64,000 nucleotides of DNA, taken from Tetmemena sp. SeJ-2015 (Eukaryota; Ciliophora; Spirotrichea; Sporadotrichida; Oxytrichidae). Each line of letters starts with the position of its first letter. Within the stretch, counting starts at the first letter, position 1. Location of the stretch: contig JAJKFJ010022890.1 in NCBI GenBank assembly GCA_027382625.1, forward strand, positions 1 through 64,000. Direction: 5' to 3'. Below, in pieces: positions 10,984 through 22,210 of the stretch. The position numbers were made by a program, and so were the translations under genes. Under the pieces are notes generated by a model, which did no database searches, was not told where the DNA came from, and saw only the letters and a program-made list of their open reading frames with translations.

Positions 10984-11392
10984 TCATTCCTACACCTGTT
11001 AAAAATAATATGCTAATTTACTTGCGCAGTGACGTGCTTAGTCTCGCATAGTTTCAGTGAAACTGTGTGCTCTAAATGAATGTGCGATATAGTCCCTCGC
11101 TGTATTATTATTATTATTATTATTATAGGAAGGATATGAATAGATGACAGCAAAAACATTTAAATGCTCCTTGAAATTCTAAAAATTAATCATGCTGACT
11201 AATATTTTCTTATATCTTCTAATTGATGTCTTATTAATTTTGATAATTTTATTTTTATTGCAAAATTGCTTATTATCCTCTTGAGACTGGTTCTTTTCGA
11301 TATTCTCCTTCAACTAAATAGTTCTTTTTAAATGATGAGAGGTGACTTACCATTTTAGCACTTCTTGTTTCGACCTTAACGTACAGTCTCAT
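10984..11392 (-). CDS. Host-like gene segment with one 37-nt intron
   Basis: The minus-strand frame starts at ATG 11392 (MRLYVKVETRSAKM). It is interrupted by a 37-nt intron (11350-11314, GTAAGTC...CTATTTAG), resumes LKENIEKNQSQEDNKQ, and ends in TGA at 10986-10984. The run of ATT repeats at 11103-11126 encodes six Asn residues in this frame. The TIR-like string beside it (TATAGGAAGGATATGAATAG) is therefore probably coding coincidence. The frame is also open upstream to about 11490. The first residues resemble a ubiquitin-like beta strand only loosely. Function unknown. Confidence 0.4.
11314..11350 (-). other. Candidate 37-nt intron
   Basis: Minus-strand sequence GTAAGTCACC...AACTATTTAG between two frames of coding-like composition. 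The length is typical of ciliate introns. Confidence 0.45.
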
Positions 11393-11499
11393 TTTATTGC
11401 TATCTCTTTCACAAAGAACACGTATTATTGACACTTGAGAAGAACTTTAGTGCTCCTTATTCCTCTATTAAACCCTCTTAATTCTACCTAAATATCATG

Positions 11500-12660
11500 T
11501 TTAAATGGGAAAATAAAAGCTAAACATAAATATAATGCTAAGAAATATTATAAAATAAAGAACATTTACTTAAATTTAATAGTAATCAGAATTAGATGGA
11601 GTTTTAGACTTGGTTCATTGATTTTTTCATCCACTTCGCCCCAATCTTCCATTTTGCAATAATTTATTTTATGAGAATGTTTTTATAATTAAATATTACT
11701 GTTGCAAACAATGAAAAGATTTATTTAAATTTGATAGCTCTAATCATTGACTATGTAATAATATCCTTCATTTAATTTAACATTAATTAATAGTTTTGCA
11801 CAAGAAGGATATTATCTACAGAGATCTGAAACATGAAAGTCGAATGCTATATCTTTACCCCTTTATTTGACTATCTTCTACTTTCTATTAACTTGTGATC
11901 TATATTACATGTGGAGCAATTGATGGGTGCTTCATCTTAGTATTTATATACTCCCCTTATTTAAGGGTTTAAAGTTTTAGATATTGGATTATTAGAGGGA
12001 ATTTTCTTGTTATCCACTTTTTTAATGAAAATAGGAAAAATTACTATCTATACTAAAATTAGCAATAGACACAATTTTTTTTAAATTCAATTTAAGATAG
12101 GTTATTTTAGGAAAAAAGGGTTTGATTATTAAGAAATAGTAAGACAAATATTGATAAGTCAACTTCAAATAAATAAATCTGTATTTTTTTATAATAAGAT
12201 CATATACTTTCAAAATATAAGTAAACAGATAAAACTAAAATATCTCGTTTACAAAAGGCATTTATATGTTGAAATTAAATTTCTTTTAGCATGTTTTATT
12301 TAATTTATAAGCAGCAAAAGGCTTTATGTTCAATTATAAATAGTTAGAAAAGGATTAGAACAAATAGAATTACATAATTTATCAACCATAAAAAGAAAAT
12401 AATTAGTTTATTAAAAACAAGCATTTAAACCTTGATTTTTAAGAAATATTAAATTTTTGGAGAGGACTTAAAATGACGAGGATTATAAGATTATGATTTT
12501 TTTAAAATTATAGTTCTTTGAATTAATTATTACATTTTGTGTCTTCAATGTGAGAATGCACTATTTTTTTATATTAATATTTTTTTATAGTAAAGAATTT
12601 AATTATGAAGAGTAGGCTGGTATTTCAAATATAAACAAGAAGAAATTAAGCATTTACTAT
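11500..12660. other. AT-rich region with no clear gene
   Basis: No TIR pair, repeat or coding-like frame found. The 63-codon frame at 12022-12213 (minus) has a chance-like Phe/Tyr/Ile/Leu composition. Confidence 0.4.
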
Positions 12661-12731
12661 AATAAAGTTAAAATGAAGTATGTGGGACAGGATGAAACAT
12701 TTATGAAAGACTAGAGATAAACTGAACTACT

Positions 12732-13065
12732 TTGGATCTCGAAGCCTCTAATTATGTTAGGCAGCTTAACTATGCAATTCAGTCTAGAATACTTAAAAAT
12801 GGTAATATTTTTTAAATAATTTAACATTTCATTTTAGATAAAATGGAGAAGGCCGACACCAATTCCCCTAAATTTGTACAATGCAACTCATCTTATTGCT
12901 ATTTGTGTGCACTAGGCAAGAACTCCTCCTTCAAATATATTCGTAAGTATTACTTAATCTAATTCACTATACTGGTAGAAATTTTAAAAGAGGGAGGTAC
13001 AGAGAACTTGTACAATAATATGAAAATAGCAAACACTTATTTAATTGTCGCATTTCTTATCTTTA
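12732..13065 (+). CDS. Three-exon gene segment with two 36-nt introns, Cys-rich
   Basis: Exon 1 (12732-12801) encodes LDLEASNYVRQLNYAIQSR and more. An intron at 12802-12837 (GTAATATTT...CATTTTAG) joins in phase to exon 2 (12838-12942), with KADTNSPKFVQCNSSYCYLC, whose codons are clearly richer in G+C than their surroundings. A second 36-nt intron (12943-12978, GTAAGTATT...CTGGTAG) leads to LKEGGTENLYNNMKIANTY. Identical intron lengths and clean phase changes argue for a real gene. The start is unclear because a TGA precedes 12732, so a segment junction may lie there. The protein is not recognised. Confidence 0.5.
12802..12837 (+). other. 36-nt intron
   Basis: GTAATATTT...CATTTTAG. Removal restores a frame with coding-like composition on both sides. 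Confidence 0.5.
12943..12978 (+). other. 36-nt intron
   Basis: GTAAGTATTACTT...ACTGGTAG. Same length as the previous intron. Removal joins exon 2 to LKEGGTENLYNN. Confidence 0.5.
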
Positions 13066-13344
13066 AAATTAAAGTATCCTATCTCTAAAGTACCTTTTTC
13101 TTATTTTGTATTTATGATTAGTTTATTTTTGTAATACAAGCCTTAATTTATAATTAAATTATCTGCTATAATTACAATTTAATTTTTATGATATTAATAT
13201 TTTAGAAGGTTTTAATTGTTTTATAATTTAACCAACGATTGGGATAGCTTCTCTTAAAATGAATTAGAACAAAATATTAGCGTTTTATTTTAAGCAGAAA
13301 GTTATTTTCATATTATAGTTAAAATTTAAATTTATATCGGAATT

Positions 13345-13720
13345 AAGTTAAAATAATAAATGAAGAGTTGTATTAAAGAAGGTACCCCAAAATTTGGCTT
13401 ATTCGACAGCCCCTTAAATTATAAGAATAGTTTGTTCTACTGCCATAGGAGGTGCCTAAGAAGAAATTTTGATGTCGCAAACTCAGAACTATGAAATTAG
13501 AAAAGTTCAAAATCTTATGACCGAGGTAATTCGCTACACTGACCTGGTACGAAGAAGTTGCAGGTATCAAAGTTGCTTAGAATTTAATGCTTGATCGAAT
13601 AATCATAATTTTAGCACAATATCTCACACTTCAACTGCCTAGAATTTATAATTTATTAAATTGTATTAATTAAATTCTCTTTTTTTATTAAATTCTCAGC
13701 TATATCATTAAAAAAGCGGT
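13345..13720 (-). pseudogene. Dispersed kinase-fragment repeat, copy 2
   Basis: Aligns over about 330 bp with 42570-42930 (same orientation) and 50950-51310 (opposite). Shared landmarks are an AATAATAAATGAAGAGTTG edge, a CTTAGAATTTAATGC block and a CACAATATCTCACACTTCAAC block. A 65-codon frame survives on the minus strand, but its sequence is shifted relative to the kinase-like reading of the other copies. It lies 50 bp before element D1. Confidence 0.55.
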
Positions 13721-13772
13721 GATGAGAAAAGGCCATTCTAATATTTATATAATTAATGAAAATTAATTATAT

Positions 13773-15074
13773 TATAGGATAAATGCGAATACTTTATCGT
13801 GAATAGTTTTTTATATTATAAAATAACGACTGATATTTAAAAACTCGGGGGGCAAGTAATTTTGACATTTCCAAAATTCATTCAATCACGACTAAGCCAG
13901 GCCTATTTTTGGATGAACCACACGAAAAATTGGGTAACTTTGTAAAATTCGCATGCCTTTATATTTGAGAGTTTTTAGGATCAAAATTTGTGGAGTAAAG
14001 CCAAAAATTTTGATCCTAAAAACTCTCAAATATAAAGGCATGCGAATTTTACAAAGTTACCCAATTTTTCGTGTGGTTCATCCAAAAATAGGCCTGGCTT
14101 AGTCGTGATTGAATGAATTTTGGAAATGTCAAAATTACTTGCCCCCCGAGTTTTTAAATATTTTTGGGTTTTGATATCTGTAACACGAAAACGGAAAGAT
14201 AAATAAGCCTAGAGAATGATTATGCAAGGTTTAAAGCTTCTACCATTCTCTGTGTTACTTATCACAAATTGAAACCTAGAAAAGAAATACTTAAGAGGAG
14301 TACTCTGATAAACTTATGGCTTCAGTAAAATGGTTTTCAAAAACAATAGCTTTTCAGGGAACAACTCAATAAGGCTAAAAATTGTAGGAGGAAAGCTTCC
14401 TTACAAGAATGGTAGCCGTAAATGATATCAAATACTGAAACTAAATCAGGGAATTATTGGTGCAGAAGGTCAACTGCTCATAAGAATGCAGCCGAATTGA
14501 AGGATATTATAAGACATACTCAAAATAGAAATAGTCTTACATGATGTAGAGAGGCCGAGGTACGGATAAGCTTTTAGATTGGTAAGAAATGGCGAGGTAT
14601 ATGGTGCGATTTGGCGAGGTCGTTGGTGCGAATAGACTAGGTAAGTAATGCGTACTCTAGAATTTTAATTAATAACATTCTGACAATACTCCCTTCTTTT
14701 ATCCGGAGTCTAACTGTTCGTATTTAGAGATAAAGGTTCAGACAGAGCAGGGATTGGAGGCAAAGAAATTTCAATGGTGAACTGCCTTTAACAAAAGATA
14801 AAGATAGGAGCGCAGAATATGCATGAATATAGAAGAAGCACGAAGAGTAGTCAGTGAGAGTTAAAATAAAAGCATTGGAAGGTACTCCAGAGTTTATAGC
14901 TAAGCTTTTACACTAGATAAAATAAAAAAATCTACCAAGAGAAGCATATTAAAACTGTTCTTTAGAAATTTGCAAATTAGTGTCAAATCCCAATTATAGT
15001 AAGGGCTAATAAATGTCACTTATTTTAGAAGGAAAAAAAACAATTTGCGATATAGCATTCATATTCATCCTATA
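13773..15074. mobile_element. TIR element D1 (about 1.3 kb) with nested palindrome
   Basis: The left end is TATAGGATAAATGCGAATAC and the right end, inverted, is TATAGGATGAATATGAATGC. It is homologous to element D2 (34325-35345) along its whole length outside 13833-14162, where a 330-bp palindrome has been inserted. Shared interior landmarks include ATAACGACTGAT, ACCATTCTCTG, TGAAACTAAAT and repeated GGCGAGGT units near 14600. No coding frame is conserved between D1 and D2, so this is a non-autonomous family of about 1.0 kb. Confidence 0.75.
13833..14162. mobile_element. Perfect palindromic (fold-back) insertion inside D1
   Basis: Two arms of about 155 bp (13833-13988 and 14007-14162) are identical as inverted repeats by eye, with a loop of about 18 bp. 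The ends read ATATTTAAAAACTCGGGGGG. D2 lacks the insert at the equivalent place, so it is a discrete, recent insertion. It has no ORF. ATATTT at both edges may be a target duplication, but it overlaps the arm. Confidence 0.85.
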
Positions 15075-15080
15075 TCATCA

Positions 15081-15375
15081 TAATTAAATTATAATATAAT
15101 GAATAATATTTTGAAGATCTTTTATATTGAAAAATAAAGACTATTAGGAGCAGCTCCATTAGATAGATCTTCATCAGCAAGAAGGTCTCTGATTCTTTGG
15201 ATATTCCTTTGCTTTTTGTCAGTGTCGTTGATTCCTTGCTCGTTAGTATAGGTTGAATATGAATGCATAATCGAGGGTTGGTTTAACTTAGAAATACATT
15301 CTAATTCAGTCTTCGTTCTCTGATTCATATTATATAACGCTTTAAATATAATTAACTCTTTATTTAAATGCTTAC
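15081..15375. other. Short AT-rich spacer between D1 and ubiquitin-like repeat
   Basis: A 68-codon minus-strand frame (15328-15122) has a Gln/Asn/Lys-rich, coding-like composition (NQRTKTELECISKLNQPS) but no recognisable domain. Confidence 0.3.
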
Positions 15376-15800
15376 CTCAACAACTACATAAAAAACTACA
15401 GCAACTACTACATCAGCTTCAACAAGCCCAACTTTAAAATTTGAAAGTGGCAGCATAGGAAGCAAAGATCCAAGACAAGGAAGGCATCCCTCCCTATCAA
15501 TAGAGACTCATCTTCTCAAGCAATCTCAAAGAGCGACAAAAATAATCTTCTTCTATTTGCGTACATTTGAACATCACCCAGAACAAGATCTTCAACAAGA
15601 ACAAGCAGAACCCCACCGATTACAACATCCAGAAGGGGTTTATACATCCCTAAACAGACAGCTGCTCAAAGCGCGGATATAAAACAGAGGTGGTTGTGCT
15701 CAGGTTATTGAAAATGATTTTGTTGTAACAGACTCCCTCATTAAAGTTAAAAACATAATGCTTTTAAACTATCTCTTATTTAATAGATAGAACTTGGCTC
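15376..15800 (+). pseudogene. Ubiquitin-like pseudogene, second copy
   Basis: Plus-strand frame reads KIQDKEGIPPYQQRLIF, preceded by NLKVAAQEA and followed at a distance by TDYNIQKG and VVVLRL, the scattered blocks of ubiquitin. It is homologous, in inverse orientation, to the interior of element E, with shared flanks down to AAAAACATAATGC. As in E, extra sequence separates the LIF and DYNIQK blocks. Clear TIR ends are not visible around this copy. Confidence 0.65.
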
Positions 15801-16134
15801 AAGACATCAATTTTATTAGGTTATACTTCCCTCGAGCATGCATTTATTCAAATTATAATAGTTACTGTATGAACATAGACGTGGCTAGCTTGTTTTTCAG
15901 TAAATGAAAAAGGCAAATCAGATTTTGCTGATATTTAATTAGGTCCGTTCTCCAAGTCATTGATTGTTCTATCATTAACTCCACCAGAAGCATCTTTTTC
16001 AAACTCTAAGTCTAATAATCAAAAATTAATATTCTAGCTTCATCTTTAAAATTTCTTCATTTAATGGTTAGGTTGTCACACTTTTTTTCTTGCCTCGTCT
16101 GAAAATATATTAATCTTTATATTTTTTATTAAAA

Positions 16135-16806
16135 TATAGGTCAAATACGAATTCTTTATCAAAGGTGGGTATTTTAAAATAAAGTGAGAAGTATTGTAGA
16201 AGCCAACAGAATAAAAATAGTTTATATAATATTCATTATCAAATTTATAAAGATAAAATGAAAGAGAAGTAGTAGGAAGAGCACTTGAACTTTACTCCTT
16301 CTCAAGTATTCTTGAAATATATGGTAAGTGCAACTATCAAGTAAACCTTTTTTAATTTATAAGCTTTTTAGCTATTAGTAAATAGTTTAGCGAGGATGAC
16401 TCTCATTCTTATCATAATTCTTATCAATATAGGCAAATACATTACTCGAAGAAAAAGAGATAGCACAAACAAAAGATGAACAGATAATGCATTTTTGTTA
16501 ATGGCAAGCTCCCTTACATGATATAACTAACATTATAAGAAGTTCTAGGAGTTTGGGTGAACGAATCTAAAAGTAAAATTTACTTTGCTTAAGCTTATTT
16601 TTCAGATTTAGAGCATTAAAATAAACTTTGATAGTGATATTTAGAAGAAGGAATACTCAAAGTCACTCTAAAATAAAGAAATAAAAGCTCAGATAAAGAT
16701 ATCAAGTGAAATACCAGACTATAAATACCTTGCCAGTATAAAAGTTCAATTCAAATTGTAATTTTAAAAATACCAATTGCTCTAATGTATTCGTATTTGA
16801 GCCATA
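16135..16806. mobile_element. TIR element F (672 bp)
   Basis: The left end is TATAGGTCAAATACGAATTC and the right end, inverted, is TATGGCTCAAATACGAATAC. It has the same length as element I (56246-56917), and both share an ATGAAAGA block about 125 bp from the left end followed by CTTGA(A/G)ATAT. That suggests one family. No intact ORF. Confidence 0.6.
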
Positions 16807-16809
16807 ATA

Positions 16810-18950
16810 AAGACAAATTAAACATCTATAATTAAACATCTTATTTACTCTAATAAAACATAAATATAATTTAATTTTTAAGAAAGTAGTTTTAATTAAT
16901 GAACTATTAAAGATATATATATTGCGTCATTTTGTAAATAGTGGTATTTAGAACTAAGCATGCTAGACCACTGCAATCTCTCTAAGTGGTTAGGTATTGT
17001 TTCTGCATTTCTTCTAAAAAGTTAATTGTATGGGTGAGAGGCGCTTAAGAAACATCTGAGATATGCCAGCTAGAAACTTGAGTTCCATTATGTAATTCTT
17101 AAAGCGGTGAGTTGGATATATATCTTCCGAAGAAAGAATGGTCAACACAATTTTATTTTATCAAAGTATTGAGCAACAGACATCCCCAAATCTATGGACT
17201 GCTTAATTATATTGTTCTTAGTGGATCAAGAATCTCTATTAAACATTGATGTCACTTGTTCTAGATCTTAGCATTTTTTGTTAATAATTTTGCATATTGT
17301 AAAATGAAGAATTTAAATATTAAACGTCTTTTTATTAATTTAAATTAGAAATTAATTTTGATAAATACTAATAATACGGTCTTGTACATGCTCAAGCATG
17401 ATTCTGAGAAATAGCCTATAAATTCCTTCTCCACTATGATATTGAAGTCTCAGCTATCACTCTTCTAATACCATACTTCCAAGTATCTATTCTTTAAAAA
17501 AGAGGCAGTTTAAAAAATTAATTCCGGAGCTACAATATTGTACTTATGAGTGGGAGCCTCAGTTCAGATAAAAATTTTATAAATAGCAATTAGTATTAAG
17601 ACAAAATAAGTGTCAATTAAATATATTTGAGAGATAAAGAAGTTTATAATTTTTTATTATCTATCTAGCAATCTAAAGATCGAGGGTGACAACATTAAAA
17701 TTTACTGTTCTACAAATTCTTGTTTATTAAAATTATCATAAACTTTACTTTTAAGATAGTAAATGAAAGATAAATATGAATAAATGAAGTTAAATTATAC
17801 ATCATAGATAATCATAAGTTTAAATACTGAATAAATATGTCTGAGTCTAATGCAGACAACCAGAATAACAATGAAAAGAACAACGATAAAAAATCCAACA
17901 ACTCCGATGATGATGGCAGCAGTGGCATTGATAATTTATTCTGGAGTAGGTTCTGGATCGTCTACTATTTAATCGTCCTCTATAACGTACTAGACATACA
18001 ATAGCAAGTATTTAGTTGAGTCGAAGAATTAAAACATGATCAAGGTTTCATTTTCTTCAACTAATAAACTATAAAATTAAACTCTAAAAGTATAGTTGGC
18101 GTCAGCAATTTTTGTAACATATCCTTCATCATAATCTATAATGTAAAGCATGTTAAATATAAATATTTGTTGTCTATATTATTCTGATCAACGATAAGCT
18201 TTAAACCATCAGAATCTCTGTCATACAATTTGAACATAGCATAAGCATTATTAAATCAAAATTAGTGAAAATGTTCGAAGCATATTGCGACTCATAAGTA
18301 ACTTCTAGTCATAAAAACTTTCTACTTTCTAAATTAGTGATTCAAGTAGACTAACAACTAATTCATGAGAGAAATTTCAGATGCTCCCATTGGAAGCTGA
18401 ACATATTTTCTGGCCTGATTCAGCTTGAGAACCAGAATGGTTTACTGATAGATTTCTAATCGTTAATAAAGGTGCCTACTCAGAGTCCACTCTCTGAGGT
18501 TCAAAGTAAGGATGTTAGGCTCCCTAGGTTAACACGTTGGACCTCCTGACTCAACCTTCATCACAACGTCGGCTAGCAGGGAGGATCAGCACTTTAAAAT
18601 ATTAATTGTGGATGAGACACATTCCGGTGCTTGCCTATCAAATAAGTTGGATTCTTAAGTATCTTTAGTTGCTTAATTATTTGCGAGCTTGTGACGCATG
18701 GTTAAGCTCTGTTCGAAAAAATAATATATAATATAATATTAAACTATTTCTTAACAAACGATATCTAATATACATAGTATCAGCTATTCCAAGGTTGTAA
18801 ACACAAAACTTAAACTCATCTAACTCTTCGCTATTAAAGTCAAGTCACCTTTATCCATTAGATTCAAAATAATTTATATTTAAAATTTTAATTAAAATTT
18901 AAATAATTGATACACCATTCAAAACAGCATATTCCTCTTAATTTTCCATT
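16810..18950. other. Mostly AT-rich region with weak coding islands
   Basis: At 17096-17248 the plus strand reads YLPKKEWSTQFYFIKVLS and continues to a TGA, with coding-like composition but no known domain. A G+C-richer patch at 18470-18600 shows no tRNA-like boxes or long frame. Nothing else stands out. Confidence 0.3.
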
Positions 18951-18953
18951 TAA

Positions 18954-19409
18954 AAAGAGTTGAAGACCAGCCACACATACAGACTGCAGCCTTGTGGTCT
19001 CTCCATTCTCGATAGTACTAATCTCCAGACCCCAAGCAGCCACTTATCTCTGAGTGTTCTCATTATCAGCCGCGAGGTAGGACGGGCAGGGGTGGCTTTT
19101 AATTCATTTGAGGATCAGAAGCAGTGCTCTGGTGTGAATCGGTGTCTACATTGAGGACTGTAAGAGAGTTGAGAGTGAATCAGTGTTAAGAAAATGAAGG
19201 TGAGAAGAGGAGTGTTGCAGCGGTGATTGTAAGTATAGGTGAGGGATATCCTCAAATGAATTAAAAGCCACCCCTGCCCGTCCTACCTCGCGGCTGATAA
19301 TGAGCACACTCAGAGATAAGTGACTGCTTGGTGTCTGGAGATTAGTACTATCGAAAATGGAGGGACCACAAGGCTGCGGTGTGTATGTGTGGCTGGTCTT
19401 CAACTCTTT
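18954..19409. mobile_element. Fold-back element with about 162-bp arms
   Basis: Arms 18954-19115 and 19248-19409 are inverted copies with a few mismatches. They start AAAGAGTTGAAGACCAGCC and are separated by about 132 bp. They are G+C-richer than the surroundings. Similar small frames appear on both arms simply because they are copies. The ends do not match the TATAGG motif, so this is a different inverted-repeat class. Confidence 0.75.
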
Positions 19410-19429
19410 GGCTCTTAACACTGGCCAGG

Positions 19430-20665
19430 TGGAAGGGATCTAGACTAGTTTTAAAATGAAAGAATTAAATATAAGGGAAATAAATTTTTTAAATATCAAA
19501 CTTAAAAAGAAATATTATTACAAATTAGGACATCAGCCTATTATACCTAAAGTAGAATAAAGAGGAATTTAAAAAGGAATTAACTTATACATGTTAACTT
19601 AAAATTATTGATCATATTTAATTTATATAAAATAAGGCGCTTTTGAGAAGCTTTCATTTCTTCTCCAATTATTTTAGATATTGATAACAATAATTGAATG
19701 CACTAAATTATAAATGAGAAGCTATCAGTGTAATAGGTTTAAGCAGTTTTGGCTGATTGAGTTTTTTAGTGATCTGAGTTTTTGAGAATGAGTTGGTAGA
19801 AAAGATAACTCTATTTACAGCAACTAAAGAATCTTAACTTCATTCAGAAAAAGCTGAAAATCAACAATAGAGAAATAATTGTCATTAAGATAGCTATATT
19901 TACTCAAATTGTTCAAAGCTCAAATCATTCATATGACTCAAAGAAAATTAGAAGTTTAAAATAGTTGCTTATAATAATTGAACGCTTCTTCTATTTAATC
20001 CAATATATATATGACTCAAATAGTATAGATAGCTAAAAGGGCTCAAAATACTCAAAGACCTCAAGCCTCTCTAGCTGCTTTTTTGTCTTTGATGTGTGTG
20101 AGCAACTCTCAATCCTATTTAAAAAGCTTTATCTATAGTTCGGATGGAGGAACTCGGGACTCATAAAATTAAATTTGAAGGACCTTATATGATCTTGAGA
20201 TATTGAGGTGAGAAAGTAAGTTAATAACCTCAGTTTACTTTAGCTAATTCAAATATCTCATCTCACGATGATTAGGATAGCTGAAGTAAAATGGTTTGCA
20301 CCAGCTCTGTACTTCCAACTCAAAATATGTAACATATTAGCAAGCGATTAGCTCTTCTCCAGATGCCGAGAAGTTAAAATTCATCATATCTCACGAAATC
20401 CTCCTTGCTTGAAGTGGAGTAACTTTAATAAAACTGTATCAGAGTCAATAGACGCTTTCCTAAATTTAAGCTTATACCCTCTTGCTTGAGATCTATTTAC
20501 CACAATTTGCTAAAGTCCAAAATAAAAAATATAATTGCCAATTTTGAGAGAGTGATAGTTAATTTAATTCAGCGCTTCATCGATTGCAATCACAAACTTA
20601 TTTGGATGAAGTGATTATCATTAAGGTGACATGAAATCGTTTTGATTACAGTAATAATTGCAAGC
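19430..20665. other. AT-rich region with no gene recognised
   Basis: No repeat, TIR pair or convincing coding composition was found up to the edge of element B. Confidence 0.4.
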
Positions 20666-20668
20666 TTA

Positions 20669-21020
20669 TTAAGGTGTTAGATAAATTAAAAGCAGAAAAA
20701 AATTTATCAGTTCTTTGTGTATTTCTCCTTTGAAGTACTTGAAATATTTTACATATTTTATAAATCTATTATAGGTTGAATAGAGATGGGTTATCGTGAA
20801 TTGCATTGTTACAAATACAAAGTTTTCATTTATGAATAATATCGACTCATATTTTGATATCGGCACCTCTATATCAGTTGTTTGAGCTTTCGAATAAGTT
20901 TATTCTAATGTCTAAGACTGCGTTTAAAGGAAGCTTTCGGCTTGCTCCATGCTCAAATTTACTCTGCATTCTTGCTGAAATGTTTTTATTCATGCTACTG
21001 ATCTCTATGAAAACACCTAA
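20669..21020 (-). CDS. Outward-reading ORF at the left end of element B (frameshifted)
   Basis: On the minus strand the subterminal region encodes SMEQAESF, later ISKYESI, and stays open through the TIR into flanking DNA. The same block (LSMEQAENF...ISKQESI) is intact in element C (48814-49239), where it also crosses the TIR. Copy B has one extra T (AAATTTGAGC against AAATTGAGC) that breaks the N-terminal frame. Conservation between B and C suggests a short fourth coding region or the remnant of one. Known TBE elements are not described with such an ORF as far as I recall. Confidence 0.4.
20770..20805 (+). repeat. Left terminal inverted repeat of element B
   Basis: TATAGGTTGAATAGAGATGG then GTTATCGTGAA. 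It pairs with 25240-25269. Confidence 0.85.
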
Positions 21021-21179
21021 AACATAATTAAAATTTTTAAAGCATTCAAGAAGGATTAATCAGGATAAAGGGTAAAGAAAGAATAATCTATAGCCCATCT
21101 CTATATTAAATTTGCGATGGGAAAGCACGCTGCGACACCATAGCTGTCCGAGCTCATAGTCCTGCTCAGGTTCAGAACA

Positions 21180-22159
21180 TTGCAGCCTACAGCCGAGAGC
21201 CTGGTCTACTGCTCCTACTCAGAGATCCGAGCTGCTACAGGAGTCGGAGTGTATTCCATCCAGCGAGTGTGCAGGGGAGCTCTCACCCCCACCATGGAGT
21301 TGAGCCTCGGAGCCAAGTCTAGGTCGCCATTGACCTTCGAGCACTTGTGCTACCTTCTCAACGACCACACTCTGGCAGAGCAGAAGCACCTCTCCCTCGC
21401 TCAGCGGTGCCTCATGTTCCATCGCCAGCACCCCGAAGTCAAGCTCTGCAAGGGCTCCCTGAGAAGCATCTATCGCGCGCATGGCGTAAAGTTCAAGGTG
21501 ACAAGGAGTGACTACAGCCTGAGCCAGCGCAAGCAGGAGGAAATACGGAGGACACAAGCTTGCGTGTACAGGAAGATGCTCGCGAGCGGGAGCGAGAAGG
21601 CGTACATCGTCTACCTCGACGAAACGATATTCAAGCCGTACCACCCCACCATCAGGTCCTGGGCCAACCCCTACCAAAAACTAAGTGCTACTCAAGGAGG
21701 GGTTAAGCTCGACACCATGGCTGCTCTGGTCATGATAAGCTCGCACGCAGGTTTGGGAGGGCTTCGCCCTTCGCAAAGATGTCGATAAACCATAGAGACC
21801 CTCGCACGCGAGCTGCGGCTGCTGCGGCTGCGCCATCCACGGGAAAGGCTATAGGTCTTCCTAGACAACCTCAGAGCCCATCACTCTCGCTCGGTCGCCC
21901 AGGCTTGCTCTGAGTCAGGCATAGAGCTCATCTTAAAACGCTCCGTACTCCTCGTGCTTCAACCCCATCGAGGAGGTGTTTAGCAGAGTAAAAGGGCCAC
22001 TACAAGCGGGCACTCGCGCGAGAGGACTTCCGGGTGAGCCAGGCCTAGCACGTCGACATCATAGCTGGCGCTATTCGCTCGATAGAGCAGCAGGACTGCC
22101 AGCGCACCATAGCACGTGGCCTCAGGAGAATGGAAGACAGAGTCAGAGAGTTGGAGTGT
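21180..22159 (+). CDS. IS630/Tc1-type DD34E transposase (about 42 kDa class), frameshifted
   Basis: It would cut and join transposon ends and, in ciliates, related enzymes take part in germline DNA removal. A helix-turn-helix region lies at residues about 15-40 (YSEIRAATGVGVYSIQRV). The first catalytic Asp is residue 147 in YLDETIF (21618-21620). The second is in FLDN (21864-21866). The Glu is in NPIEEVF (21970-21972). After one extra A is discounted, 34 residues separate the last two, giving DD34E. Frames break near 21775, 21850 and 21930. The C-terminal in-frame TAG (22047 region) is shared with copy A and is likely Gln. The stop found in copy A is TGT here (22157). The frame given starts at TTG 21180, but the true start may lie upstream. 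Confidence 0.85.
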
Positions 22160-22210
22160 TTAAAGGATTAATTTTAAAGCAACTTAAGCTTAAGTACCCT
22201 ATTTAAAACC

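Noticed and set aside
11120..11150. TIR-like string TATAGGAAGGATATGAATAG
   Set aside because: It lies in a frame encoding an Asn run and flanking residues, has no inverted partner, and misses part of the motif.
18480..18600. Candidate tRNA region (GGTTCAAAG string)
   Set aside because: No matching A box, acceptor stem or anticodon loop could be folded around it.
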